Shown here: piece by piece, positions 10,125 to 22,366 of the stretch
Layout of the letters: each line of letters starts with the position of its first letter
Numbering within the stretch: position 1 is the stretch's first letter
NCBI GenBank assembly: GCA_949316495.1
Contig: OX439011.1
Location: 21,791,995 to 21,855,994, forward strand
Source of the DNA: Amphiduros pacificus
Taxonomy: Eukaryota > Annelida > Polychaeta > Phyllodocida > Hesionidae
Direction of reading: 5' to 3'
Length of the DNA stretch: 64,000 nt
Made by a program: the position numbers and the translations under genes
The notes under the pieces: generated by a model
The model's database searches: none
What the model saw: the letters and a program-made list of their open reading frames with translations, nothing else
Told to the model about the DNA's origin: nothing

Positions 10125-13100
10125 AGTCTAGTCTTCCTCAGAGGCCAGCTGAGTCTAGTCTTCCTCAGAGTCCAGCTAAGTCATGTCTTCCTCATAGTCC
10201 AGCTGAGTCTAGTATTCCTCACAGTCCAGCTGAGTCTAGTCTTCCTCATAGTCCGGCTGAGTCTAGTCTTCCTCAGAGTCCAGCTGAGTCTAGTCTTCCT
10301 CAGAGTCCAGCTGAGTGTAGTTTTCCTCAGAGTCCAGCTGAGTTTAGTCTTCCTCAGAGTCCGGCTGAGTCTAGTCTTCCTCATAGTCCAGCTGAGTCTA
10401 GTCTTCCTCACAGTCCAGCTGAGTCTAGTCTTCCTCACAGTCCAGCTGAGTCTAGTCTTCCTCATAGTCCGGCTGAGTCTAGTCTTCCTCACAGTCCAGC
10501 TGAGTCTAGTCTTCCTCAGAGTCCAGCTGAGTGTAGTTTTCCTCAGAGTCCAGCTGAGTTTAGTCTTCCTCATAGTCCAGCTGAGTCTAGTCTTCCTCAG
10601 AGTCCGGCTGAGTCTAGTCTTCCTCATAGTCCAGCTGAGTCAAGTCTTCCTCAGAGTCCAGCTGAGTTTAGTCTTCCTCATAGTCCGGCTGAGTCTAGTC
10701 TTCCTCACAGTCCAGCTGAGTCTAGTCTTCCTCAGAGTCCAGCTGAGTGTAGTTTTCCTCAGAGTCCAGCTGAGTTTAGTCTTCCTCATAGTCCAGCTGA
10801 GTCTAGTCTTCCTCAGAGTCCGGCTGAGTCTAGTCTTCCTCATAGTCCAGCTGAGTCAAGTCTTCCTCAGAGTCCAGCTGAGTTTAGTCTTCCTCAGAGT
10901 CTGGCTGAGTCTAGTCTTCCTCACAGTCCAGCTGAGTCTAGTCTTCCTCAGAGTCCGGCTGAGTTTAGTCTTCCTCAGAGTCCGGCTGAGTCTAGTCTTC
11001 CTCATAGTCCAGCTGAGTCTAGTCTTCCTCAGAGTCCGGCTGAGTCTAGTCTTCCTCAGATTCCAGCTGAGTCTAGTCTCCCTCAGAGTCCAGCTGAGTC
11101 TAGTCTTCCTCAGAGTCCGACTGAGTCTAGTCTCCCTCAGAGTCCGGCTGAGTCTAGTCTTCCTCATAGTCCAGCTGAGTCTATTCTTCCTCAGAGTCCA
11201 GCAGAGTCTAGTCTTGCTCACAGTCCAGCTGAGTCTAGTCTCCCTCAGAGTCCAGCTGAGTCTAGTCTTCCTCAGAGTCCAGCTGAGTCTAGTCTCCCTC
11301 AGAGTCCGGCTGAGTCTAGTCTCCCTCAGAGTCCGGCTGAGTCTAGTCTTCCTCATAGTCCAGCTGAGATGCTTCCTCATAGTCCAGCTGAGTCTATTCT
11401 TCCTCAGAGTCCAGCAGAGTCTAGTCTTGCTCACAGTCCAGCTGAGTCTAGTCTCCCTCAGAGTCCAGCTGAGTCTAGTCTTCCTCAGAGTCCAGCTGAG
11501 TCTAGTCTCCCTCAGAGTCCGACTGAGTCTAGTCTTCCTCAGAGTCCAGCTGAGTCTAGTCTTCCTCATAGTCCAGCTGAGTCTATTCTTCCTCAGAGTC
11601 CAGCAGAGTCTAGTCTTGCTCACAGTCCAGCTGAGTCTAGTCTTCCTCAGGGTCCAGCTGAATCTAGTCTTCCTCACAGTCCAGCTGAGTCTAGTCTTCC
11701 TCAAAGTCCAGCTAAGTCTAATCTTCCTCATCGTTAACCTTAGTTTAGTCTTCCTCATAGTCCAGCTGAGTCTAGTATTCCTCAGAGTCCAGCTGAGTCT
11801 AGTATTCCTCATAGTCCAGCTGAGCCTAGTCTTCCTCAGGGTCCAGCTGAGTCTTGTCTTGCTCATAGTCCAGCTGAGCCTATTCTTCCTCAGAGTCCAG
11901 CTGAGTCTAGTATTCCTCAGGGTCCAGCTGAGTCTAGTCTTCCTCAGAGTCCGGCTGAGTCTAGTCTTCCTCATAGTCCAGCTGAGTCTAGTCTTCCTCA
12001 GAGTCCGGCTGAGTTTAGTCTTCCTCAGATTCCAGCTGAGTTTAGTCTTCCTCAGAGTCCGGCTGAGTCTAGTCTTCCTCACAGTCCAGCTGAGTCTAGT
12101 CTTCCTCAGAGTCCGGCTGAGTTTAGTCTTCCTCAGAGTCCGGCTGAGTCTAGTCTTCCTCATAGTCCAGCTGAGATGCTTCCTCATAGTCCAGCTGAGT
12201 CTAGTCTTCCTCATAGTCCAGCTGAGATGCTTCCTCAGAGTCCAGCTGAGTCTAGTCTTCCTCATAGTCCAGCTGAGTCTAGTCTTCCTCAGAGTCCGGC
12301 TGAGTCAAGTCTTCCTCAGAGTCCAGCTGAGTCTAGAATTCCTCATAGTCCAGCTGAGTCTAGTCTTCCTCATCGTTAACCTTAGTTTAGTCTTCCTCAT
12401 AGTCCAGCTGAGTCTAGATTCCCTCATAGTCCAGCTGAGTCTAGTATTCCTCAGAGTCCAACTGAGTCTAGTATTCCTCAGAGTCCAACTGAGTCTAGTC
12501 TTCTTCAGAGTCCAGCTGAGTCTAGTCTTCCTCATAGTCCAGCTGAGTCTAGTATTCCTCAGAGTCCAGCTGAGTCTAGTCTTCCTCATCGTTAACCTTA
12601 GTTTAGTCTTCCTCATAGTCCAGCTGAGTCTAGATTCCCTCATAGTCCAGCTGAGTCTAGAATTCCTCATAGTCCAGCTGAGTCTAGTCTTCCTCATCGT
12701 TAACCTTAGTTTAGTCTTCCTCATAGTCCAGCTGAGTCTAGATTCCCTCATAGTCCAGCTGAGTCTAGTATTCCTCAGAGTCCAGCTGAGTTTAGTCTTC
12801 CTCAGAGTCCGGCTGAGTCAAGTCTTCCTCAGAGTCCAGCTGAGTCTAGAATTCCTCATAGTCCAGCTGAGTCTAGTCTTCCTCATAGTCCAGCTGATTC
12901 TATTCTTCCTCAGAGTCCAGCTGAGTCTAGAATTCCTCATAGTCCAGCTGAGTCTATTCTTCCTCAGAGTCCAGCTGAGTCTAGTATTCCTCAGAGTCCA
13001 ACTGAGTCTAGTCTTCTTCAGAGTCCAGCTGAGTCTAGTCTTCCTCATAGTCCAGCTGATTCTATTCTTCCTCAGAGTCCAGCTGAGTCTAGAATTCCTC

Positions 13101-15115
13101 ATAGTCCAGCTGAGTCTATTCTTCCTCAGAGTCCAGCTGAGTCTAGAATTCCTCATAGTCCAGCTGAGTCTAGTCTTCCTCAGGGTCCAGCTGAGTCTTG
13201 TCTTGCTCATAGTCCAGCTGAGCCTATTCTTCCTCAGAGTCCAGCTGAGTCTAGTATTCCTCAGGGTCCAGCTGAGTCTAGTCTTCCTCATAGTCCGGCT
13301 GAGTCTAGTCTTCCTCAGAGTCCAGCTGAGTTTAGTCTTCCTCATAGTCCGACTGAGTCTAGTCTTCCTCAGAGTCCAGCTGAGTCTAGTCTTCCTCAGA
13401 GTCCAGCTGAGTCTAGTCTTCCTCAGATTCCAGCTGAGTCTAGTCTTCCTCATAGTCCAGCTGAGATGCTTCCTCATAGTCCAGCTGAGTCTAGTCTTCC
13501 TCAGGGTCCAGCTGAGTTTAGTCTTCCTCATAGTCCGACTGAGTCTAGTCTTCCTCAGAGTCCAGCTGAGTCTAGTCTTGCTCATAGTCCAGCTGAGTCT
13601 AGTCTTCCTCAGAGTCCGGCTGAGTCTAGTCTTCCTCAGATTCCAGCTGAGTCTAGTCTCCCTCAGAGTCCAGCTGAGTCTAGTCTTCCTCATAGTCCAG
13701 CTGAGATGCTTCCTCATAGTCCAGCTGAGTCTAGTATTCCTCAGGGTCCAGCTGAGTCTAGTCTTCCTCATAGTCCAGCTGAGTCTATTCTTCCTCAGAG
13801 TCCAGCTGAGTCTAGTCTTGCACACAGTCCAGCTGAGTCTAGTCTTCCTCAGGGTCCAGCTGAATCTTGTCTTCCTCAGAGTCCGGCTGAGTCTAGTCTT
13901 GCTCATAGTCCAGCTGAGTCTAGTCTTCCTCAGAGTCCAGCTGAGTCTAGTCTTCCTCATAGTCCAGCTGAGATGCTTCCTCAGAGTCCAGCTGAGTCTA
14001 GTCTTCCTCAGAGTCCAGCTGAATCTAGTCTTCCTCATAGTCCAGCTGAGATGCTTCCTCATAGTCCGGCTGAGTCTAGTCTTCCTCAGAGTCCAGCTGA
14101 GTCTATTCTTCCTCATAGTCCAGCTGAGTCTAGTCTTCCTCATAGTCCAGCTGAGTCTATTCTTCCTCAGAGTCCAGCAGAGTCTAGTCTTGCTCACAGT
14201 CCAGCTGAGTCTAGTCTTCCTCAGGGTCCAACTGAATCTAGTCTTCCTCACAGTCAAGCTGAGTCTAGTCTTCCTCAGAGTCCAGCTAAGTCTAATCTTC
14301 CTCATCGTTAACCTTAGTTTAGTCTTCCTCATCGTTAACCTTAGTTTAGTCTTCCTCATAGTCCAGCTGAGTCTAGTATTCCTCAGAGTCCAACTGAGTC
14401 TAGTCTTCTTCAGAGTCCAGCTGAGTCTAGTCTTCCTCATAGTCCAGCTGAGTCTATTCTTCCTCAGAGTCCAGCTGAGTCTAGAATTCCTCATAGTCCA
14501 GCTGAGTCTAGTCTTCCTCAGGGTCCAGCTGAGTCTTGTCTTGCTCATAGTCCAGCTGAGCCTATTCTTCCTCAGAGTCCAGCTGAGTCTAGTATTCCTC
14601 AGGGTCCAGCTGAGTCTAGTCTTCCTCATAGTCCGGCTGAGTCTAGTCTTCCTCAGAGTCCAGCTGAGTTTAGTCTTCCTCATAGTCCGACTGAGTCTAG
14701 TCTTCCTCAGAGTCAAGCTGAGTCTAGTCTTGCTCATAGTCCAGCTGAGTCTAGTCTTCCTCAGAGTCCGGCTGAGTCTAGTCTTCCTCAGATTCCAGCT
14801 GAGTCTAGTCTCCCTCAGAGTCCGGCTGAGATGCTTCCTCATAGTCCAGCTGAGTCTAGTCTTCCTCAGAGTCCAGCTGAGTCTAGTATTCCTCAGAGTC
14901 CAGCTGAGTCTAGTCTTCCCCAGAGTCCAGCTGAATCTAGTCTTCCTCAGAGTCCGACTGAGTCTAGTCTTCCTCAGAGTCCAGCTGAGTCTAGTCTTGC
15001 TCATAGTCCAGCTGAGTCTAGTCTTGCTTATAGTCCAATTGAGTCTAGCCTTTCTCATAATCTAGTAGAGTATACATGTAGTCTTTCACAGAGTCCAGCT
15101 GTGTTTAGTCTTCAT
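10125..15115. repeat. 27-bp minisatellite, about 185 units
   Basis: The unit is 27 bp (AGTCCAGCTGAGTCTAGTCT followed by TCCTCAG). Frequent variants are CCG for CCA, CAT or CAC for the final CAG, CTC for CTT, GGT for AGT, and a 24-bp unit with GAGATGCTT. A strongly diverged unit starting CGTTAACCTTAG recurs at about 11,732, 12,372, 12,587, 12,697, 14,306 and 14,330. Because 27 is divisible by three, several frames stay open for long runs, the longest 1,283 codons at 11,214-15,065 (+) and 746 codons at 12,818-15,058 (-). The frame reading SPAESSLPQ per unit is the most protein-like but is stopped by every CGTTAACCTTAG unit. I judge the array non-coding. Confidence 0.95.
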
Positions 15116-16456
15116 CATTCTATCATTCAAAACTTGAGATGTGAGGTCATACAGATTCATCGCAAAGATGTGAGTGACTGAGGCCAGTATCATTTGCAGT
15201 CTATTCAGCACTCACCTGATAATGAAATACATATATTCTGCTCATGCCAAGGACGATGATGAGTTGCAATTACAGTCTTCTCGTCTCAGACAGGCTTACA
15301 CCATGCACCCAATCATCTTATTTGTGATCACTTCCCTTCAAAATGGACTAGCTGTAAATATCGTTATTGATGAATGGTGTAATTGACTGTAATGAACATC
15401 TTATGAATCTATCCTGCCTCTAATGACAATATTAAGGGTGGATGATGAAACTATAACTCTAGTTTCTGGGATATGTTTAGTATTTATTGAGCAGTGAGAG
15501 AGTCTAGAAGTTATATTTTTTATTTTTGTGTGAAATTTCAGTTTCCTGGTAACAATAAAGTTACGAATTCTCCAAGACTATAGTCAAATGGTTGACTTAA
15601 AAAGTCGTTTACATTCGCTTATGGAAAAGGAAACACGTCATGGTTTTCATTGTCTGAACAAGGTCTTTACAGTAGATCTATCATTAAAGAGTTTTGTGAC
15701 ATGGAATTCATATCTAAATATAATGATATGATTATATGATATTAATTTCCCGACTGCCCTGACAAATTACCATTTCAAAAGGACTAGATTTCATATGGAC
15801 AACTGAGACATATTTAAAAAGGAACGTCTATCTCAAGGTAGCTGAGCGTGCAGGTAAATCTGATCAATCTTGACCATCTGAGTACAGCTTAAATGGTCTG
15901 TATGGGTTTAATTATTTTTATTTGACATGTAAAAATTATTAGCTGAATACATGCATATGGTGCCCTTCATACCATTCCTTCTTGTTCGGAGAATGTAGTG
16001 AGCGTTCTGCAATGATTATACATACACGCAACCAAATAGTACACTAACAAGTTGTTGTAATATGAATTCTTGAGGCAATAATGTTTACGTTTAGCCACAT
16101 GGGACCGTGCAGGACAGTAAGTTAGTCAAGTTGATGGCATGACAATCCTGAACGGGAATGGTCCAATAAACGCCAAGCCTCACAATGTTTTTTGGATGAG
16201 ATAAGAGAAATGAGGTCCCATATGACCCATCTGTTGGTGAATCACCCTGGGAGAACCGAGCTACCTACTGTTATTAGCAGACCTCGGTATTCACCCACGT
16301 CACAACTGACAACACATCAGCGATGAAGGGCACTGCTCAATATGCTGACTAAGAAATGATTATCAACAACCCTCCTCTGCCAGTTTAAAGCATGCTGTTT
16401 CTTTGAGTACTATGATCAAATGGTAAATTATGATTTTTTATTTTTTTATTTTTTTT
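15116..16456. other. Gene-free AT-rich stretch
   Basis: Unique-looking sequence with no long open frame, RNA gene or repeat that I can identify. Confidence 0.5.
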
Positions 16457-16590
16457 TAATGGTGTATTCACGAACCTTTCAGCAGCTATGGCCATATCAG
16501 GTCGACTTTCGAGCCTTTTAAACAGTGTGAAAGTAACACTGCCGGAAGTGGGAGTCGAACCCACCACCTCCGCAAGACCAACTGTGGAAC
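16457..16590 (-). mobile_element. tRNA-derived SINE, family B, internally deleted copy
   Basis: The reverse complement matches the family B body (AAAGTCGACCTGATATGGCC, CAGTGTTACTTTCACAC) and keeps box B GGTGGTGGGTTCGACTCC. On the minus strand the box A end (CACAGTTGG) runs almost directly into box B, so the part of the tRNA-like head between the two boxes is missing. Confidence 0.8.
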
Positions 16591-16713
16591 GGTCTGTGAA
16601 TTATGAAAATACAATTATGGTAATAACATGTTTAAAGTATGGAATGGTTAATCAGGATTTTTGGATTGTCTATATGAACATATTCCGCGTTTCATTGGTA
16701 GAAATTTGTAGGG

Positions 16714-16904
<191 letters not shown>

Positions 16905-17780
16905 AACAATACCTCATAAGATATGAGGTATTGATATGAACAATATAACAAAAATCCTTCTTAAAATCGTAAATGTATTTTATAGCTCAGTGTGATGAAA
17001 TTAAGTAATTATTTAAAGTGTGAAACAAGTATCAAGTAAACCAAAGAGATGAAGCTTTTCAGAAGAAAGACAAACTATAATCTTGAATAACACAAATGTT
17101 GGGTTGATGAAGACCTCATTTATTACAATTCTTACAGCAGCCATCGCCTTACGGATTTCCTCTTTTCATAGATCAAAGCGAACACTGGAGGAAACATTTC
17201 TTTGAATGAGATATTTGAAGCTGAATTTGCAACATCATAATTCATATGGACAATACACAACACACACACTGTTACAGGCGTACCATCTCTCATTGAGGGG
17301 GGGGGATTATGAATCAAAGTGCAAATTGAAATATCGGCGAGTCCTCTTTGTGGGGGCAGTCAACAAAGAACACCAACATCGAGGAAAACAGAAATCAGAT
17401 GTTCATCAGAAATCATCATTTGAATAAAAATGTTTGTGGGCGCATATCTATAAAAAAGTAAAATGAAAAGAGGGTTCGTGGGGTATATCTGGAAAGAAAC
17501 AATGCATAGAGATTCACTAGGAAAATTGATTTTGAAATAAAAATATCGACGACACCTCTTTATAAGGACAATTTACGAAAATCATTAACATTGAGGAAAA
17601 CAAAAATAAGACTCATCACTCTGTAGAATAAAATGATTCTTGGGGTATATTTATAAAAGAAAATGATTCAATCCAATATCCGCTGTTTTAAGAGGGTGTG
17701 GGGTGGGGATGGGAGATGGTTTGATTTCGACTGATATCTATAATTGGTTATGTATGTTTATGTACATGTATATATAACCC
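16905..17780. other. Gene-free stretch
   Basis: AT-rich unique sequence. CCTCATAAGATATGAGG (16,911-16,927) is a short palindrome next to the (TA)n tract. Two related segments near 17,330-17,460 and 17,540-17,670 share phrases such as GAGGAAAACA.AAAT, suggesting an old local duplication. No gene is seen. Confidence 0.4.
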
Positions 17781-18365
17781 TGAGGAAAAGCCGAGATAGG
17801 CTTAACACTGAAATATTGATATTACTTAGAGGAAAAGCCGAGATAGGCTTAACACTGAAATATTGATATTACTTAGAGGAAGAACCGAGGTAGGCTTAAC
17901 ACTGAACTGTTTATATAACTGAGAGGAACAACCCAGGTAGGCTTAACACTGAACTATTGATATAATTGAGAGGAACAACCCAGGTAGGCTTAACATTGAA
18001 ATATTGATATTACAGAGGAACAACCCAGGTAGGCTTAACACTGAAATATTGAGGAGGCTTAACACTGAAATATTGATATTACCCAGAGCAACAACCCAGG
18101 TAGGCTTAACACTGAACTATTTATATTACTCAGAGGAACAACCCAGGTAGGCTTAACACTGAAATATTGATATTACACAGAGGAACAACCCAGGTAGGCT
18201 TAACACTGAAATATTGATATTACACAAAGGAACAACCCAGGTAGGCTTAACACTGAACTATTGATAATAACCAGAGCAACAACCCAGGTAGGCTTAACAC
18301 CGAAATATTTATATTACTCAGAGGAACAATCCAGGTAGGCTTAACACTGAAATATTGATATAACT
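17781..18365. repeat. 47-bp minisatellite, about 13 units
   Basis: The unit is about 47 bp, built around CCAGGTAGGCTTAACACTGA, ATATTGATATTAC and GAGGAACAAC. The left-most units are diverged (GAGGAAAAGCCGAGATAGGC), and one unit near 18,045-18,060 is shortened. No coding potential is evident. Confidence 0.93.
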
Positions 18366-20053
18366 CCGGCCAAGAACAAAGAGAAAATAATGAAACTGGT
18401 TCTTAATAGGGTGTATCCTGTTGCGTTAAATTTTCTTTCTTGGCAAATCATATATATAATTTATATAACCCTCACCTTTTGCTACTATACTGCAATTATC
18501 ATTAAGAGGGAACCAATTAGGCATCAAACGTACCATCGTGATCCATGTAATCAAAGCACAAGGGTGACATTATACTTGTCCTGGGACTCTCATTGCTCTC
18601 CTCTTAATAATGCACTACAGAGCAAATACAAAACATTTCAAGATTTTAACTCTAAGGGAAATCAATAGATTTCAAAGTTGAGTTCACAATAAAATCATAA
18701 CTGGGTTAACACTGTGTTCAGGGCCTCCTAGTTGGATTATATTTCATTTTTATTCTTCCAGTTGACAAGCTAAAATCAGATTTCCGGTTCATTTCTGTCT
18801 CCTTCCTCACCCGTACGTAACTGATTAACACCTTTAAAAGATATCCTCATTTAAAAGATATCCTCATTTAAAAGATATCCTCATTTTCCAATACGGGTTG
18901 ACTAAATCTAGATATTTACAGATTGACATAATGTTTGTTAACATTGTCATAAGTGACATTCATTAGGTATGTTATGGTGGTCAAACCAAGTCGTTAAAAT
19001 AAGTCAAGTGAACATGACTTTTCTTTTGGAAACATAACGCTCTGTTGGTTTGTTAGATGATATACAGAATAACACACAAGCGAGCACAATCAATCATAAC
19101 TCTGATGTGGGAATGCAACCATTTATTTTCTTTCCCAGAATATGTGCCTGCATCATCAATCGTTAGATTCATACAATTAGGTACAATAACAAATCGAAGA
19201 ATGGGATATTTTTTCCCACGGACTCATCAGTTCATGACAATACTACAAAGGTTTATGACCAGAATTTTGTTTCTCATCATTTGTTTTGAATAAGGATATA
19301 CATTTCCTGTTTCTATCCTGTTTTCATTTTAGATGTAAAACCTGTTGAGCTCTTGTTTCCGGTATTTTACTTAACACAGATTTTCTGCTTTATATAGTGA
19401 GGCTGTGCCTTACCATGTCATTGACAACGATAGATAAATAAATCAGGATAAACCAACACATCAAATTAATTAGAATCATATTCAACATATTCAACCAAAT
19501 AATGCAAAACACAAGATTTTGAGTTATTTGCAAATATTCTGTTAACGTTATTATTGTCAGTATTGTTGGTTGCTATAGTCACCGTAACAATGGAGAGAGT
19601 TGGGAGGTAACATTGAAGTCACTATTTTAATATGTGGCCTATGGTGACCAGAAAGCGGCAAAGTCTGTGTGAAGTCCCAATGTCATTATTCAATCCTCCT
19701 ATTGAATATGATGTGTGATGCCAATTCATTTGTTAATGTATTTTCCTCAGGTAATACCCACTCTACACCAGAAGCTGTTATTAATGAGTACTGCAGCATA
19801 AGTTGGCATTGATCATGGTGATGAAGGAGTCAGGTTAGGTGGAAATAAAATCAGACAAAGCTAGTATTTTCAAGAATTTACTGCCTTGAAAGAAACGACA
19901 ATTAAGAATGTTGAATAGGTCTTGGTTATTTCAGATGAATGCATGTGACTGATAGAATATATCGTTCCAATTACAATTATGAATATAATACAAATATATG
20001 TCAGTACTATTTCTATAACTTTATAAATGAATGTTTAATTGCTTTTGCGGTAT
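18366..20053. other. Gene-free AT-rich stretch
   Basis: Unique-looking sequence. At 18,833-18,886 there are three 18-bp copies of TTTAAAAGATATCCTCAT. Open frames of 78-92 codons show no domain or compositional sign of coding. Confidence 0.5.
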
Positions 20054-20066
20054 ATTACACAATGAG

Positions 20067-20258
20067 ACCGGCCCCACTAGCACAGTTGGTAGTGTGTAGG
20101 ATCTGTGCCTTTGTTGGTGATAAGTGGAGGACGGGAGGTGGTGGGTTCGACTCCCATTGCCGGCAGTGTTACTTTCACACTGGTTAAAAGGCTCGAAAGT
20201 CGACCTGATATGGCCATAGTTGCTGAAAGGGTCGTAAAAACACCATTTCACATTTCAC
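20067..20258 (+). mobile_element. tRNA-derived SINE, family B, with perfect target duplication
   Basis: The head has box A TAGCACAGTTGG and box B GGTGGTGGGTTCGACTCC. The body runs through GCCGGCAGTGTTACTTTCAC and GTCGACCTGATATGGCC and ends in an (ATTTCAC)n-like tail. It is flanked by a perfect 13-bp direct repeat, ATTACACAATGAG, at 20,054-20,066 and 20,259-20,271. That is what LINE-driven insertion leaves, and it suggests a fairly recent event. Confidence 0.93.
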
Positions 20259-20271
20259 ATTACACAATGAG

Positions 20272-21416
20272 GTTATTCAGGCGCCAAAACAGTAAAAACT
20301 AATTTGATATAGACTTGAAACAAAAAGGTTATAATGAAAATATGCACTTGAAGTTGAATAAAGTTTGCCTTCTTAATTTGTGTTACTCACCAAGTAATTC
20401 CTAATATATCATTACATGATAAACATATCAACGAAATTCTATACGCTCTGGCCAAAGGTGTTTTTTCCTGTTCAATATCGAATATCAAAGCAACTTCACA
20501 CACAACATTTGGCCGCTTGTCCTTCAAATCCTCCCCATCGTGTGTTGTTTGGCTTCATTAATCGTCATTAAGCAGAGTATAAGGCATTTATAACCTGCAG
20601 ATTTCCCTTGTTATTTGCCACTGATTGGAGTGACAAAGGCAAATCTGATTGATATCAATGGTAATTAAAAATCCCTTCATATGCTACAATGGAGTGTCAG
20701 TCAAATACGTGGGGTCAGTTAAATACGTGGAGCTTTTAAATAAATCTTGCTAGAATACCATCAAGAAAATACATATCTTTATTGCTTATCAATAACAATC
20801 TATTTTCCTCCAATAAATATAATTATAAATTTAGATCGTGCATATAGAAATTGAGGTCTCTCAAGGCGCTTAAAATATGATGAGAAATTTGGAATAGACT
20901 GTATTGGTAAACTTATACTTGGAATGAAATAAAAGTAGTTGTCAAGGTTTTATAATGATGATTAATTGCATTAAGCAGTTCACAACAAATTAGAATGTAA
21001 AAAACAATTATCAAAATAGGTTTGTAAATTTTGTTTCGATTTAAGTATTTTAAAGATAAGAGATCCCAATTTTAAAATACCTGAGCAGCAAAAATATATT
21101 TATATGACTAAATGACTAATGCACAAAAGAGAGAGAGAGAGTACTTTGTTTGCATAATTATATCTTTTTTATTTTCATAAAGGGTGGAAAAATGAGAATT
21201 TTTTTTTCTATTCATATCTATCATAAAATCAGAATGAAAACTGACGGAATCTTAACTGTACATGTCATGTTCATGTTGTTATCAAGGCTTAATAAACGAA
21301 AATCATACAAATTAAAACTTTATTCAATTCACCTTTGATTCTAAAATACTAAATATAGTAAATAAAGTAATGCGATTTAATCCACATGTATGTGCAGTTT
21401 ACCATTTCCCCCAAAT
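20272..21416. other. Gene-free AT-rich stretch
   Basis: No gene or RNA is recognised. A short (GA)n run lies at 21,127-21,141. Confidence 0.5.
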
Positions 21417-22364
21417 GGTTTCTGGATATTCACTGTTTAGTTGTTTCTGGATATCTACTGCTTAGTTGTTTCTGAATATCTACTGCTTAGTTGTTTCTGG
21501 ATATCTACTGCTTAGTTGTTTCTGGATATTCACTGCTTAGTTGTTTCTGGATATCTACTGCTTAGTTGTTTCTGGATATCTACTGCTTAGTTGTTTCTGG
21601 ATATCCACTGCTTAGTTGTTTCTGGATATCTACTGCTTAGTTGTTTCTGGATATCTACTGCTTAGTTGTTTCTGAATATCTACTGCTTAGTTGTTTCTGG
21701 ATATCTACTGCTTAGTTGTTTCTGGATATTCACTGCTTAGTTGTTTCTGGATATCTACTGCTTAGTTGTTTCTGGATATCTACTGCTTAGTTGTTTCTGG
21801 ATATCCACTGCTTAGTTGTTTCTGGATATCTACTGCTTAGTTGTTTCTGGATATCTACTGCTTAGTTGTTTCTGGATATCTACTGCGTAGTTGTTTCTGG
21901 ATATCTACTGCGTAGTTGTTTCTGAATATCAACTGCTTAGTTGTTTCTGGATATCTACTGCTTAGTTGTTTCTGGATATCTACTGCTTAGTTGTTTCATG
22001 ATATTCACTGCTTAGTTGTTTCTGGATATCCACTGCTTAGTTGTTTCTGGATATCCACTGCTTAGTTGTTTCTGAATATCCACTGCTTAGTTGTTTCTGG
22101 ATATCTACTGCTTAGTTGTTTCTGGATATCTACTGCTTAGTTGTTTCTGGATATCTACTGTTTAGTTGTTTCTGGATGTCTACTGCTTAGTTGTTTCTGG
22201 ATATCTACTGCTTAGTTGTTTCTGGATATCTACTGCTTAGTTGTTTCTGGATATCCACTGCTTAGTTGTTTCTGGATATCTACTGCTTAGTTGTTTCTGG
22301 ATATCCACTGCTTAGTTGTTTCTTAATATCCACTGCTTAGTTGTTTCTGGATATCTACTGCTTA
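21417..22364. repeat. 25-bp minisatellite, about 38 units
   Basis: The unit is 25 bp (CTTAGTTGTTTCTGGATATC then TACTG). Variants are few (CAC for TAC, GAA for GGA, GCGTAG), so the array is well homogenised; the left-most unit is the most diverged. It ends at CTTATA immediately before the inverted-repeat element at 22,367. Confidence 0.97.
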
Positions 22365-22366
22365 TA

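Noticed and set aside
12818-15058. 746-codon minus-strand RKTRLSWTL-type frame and the overlapping plus-strand frames as genes
   Set aside because: Several overlapping frames are open on both strands at once, which is a property of the 27-bp unit.
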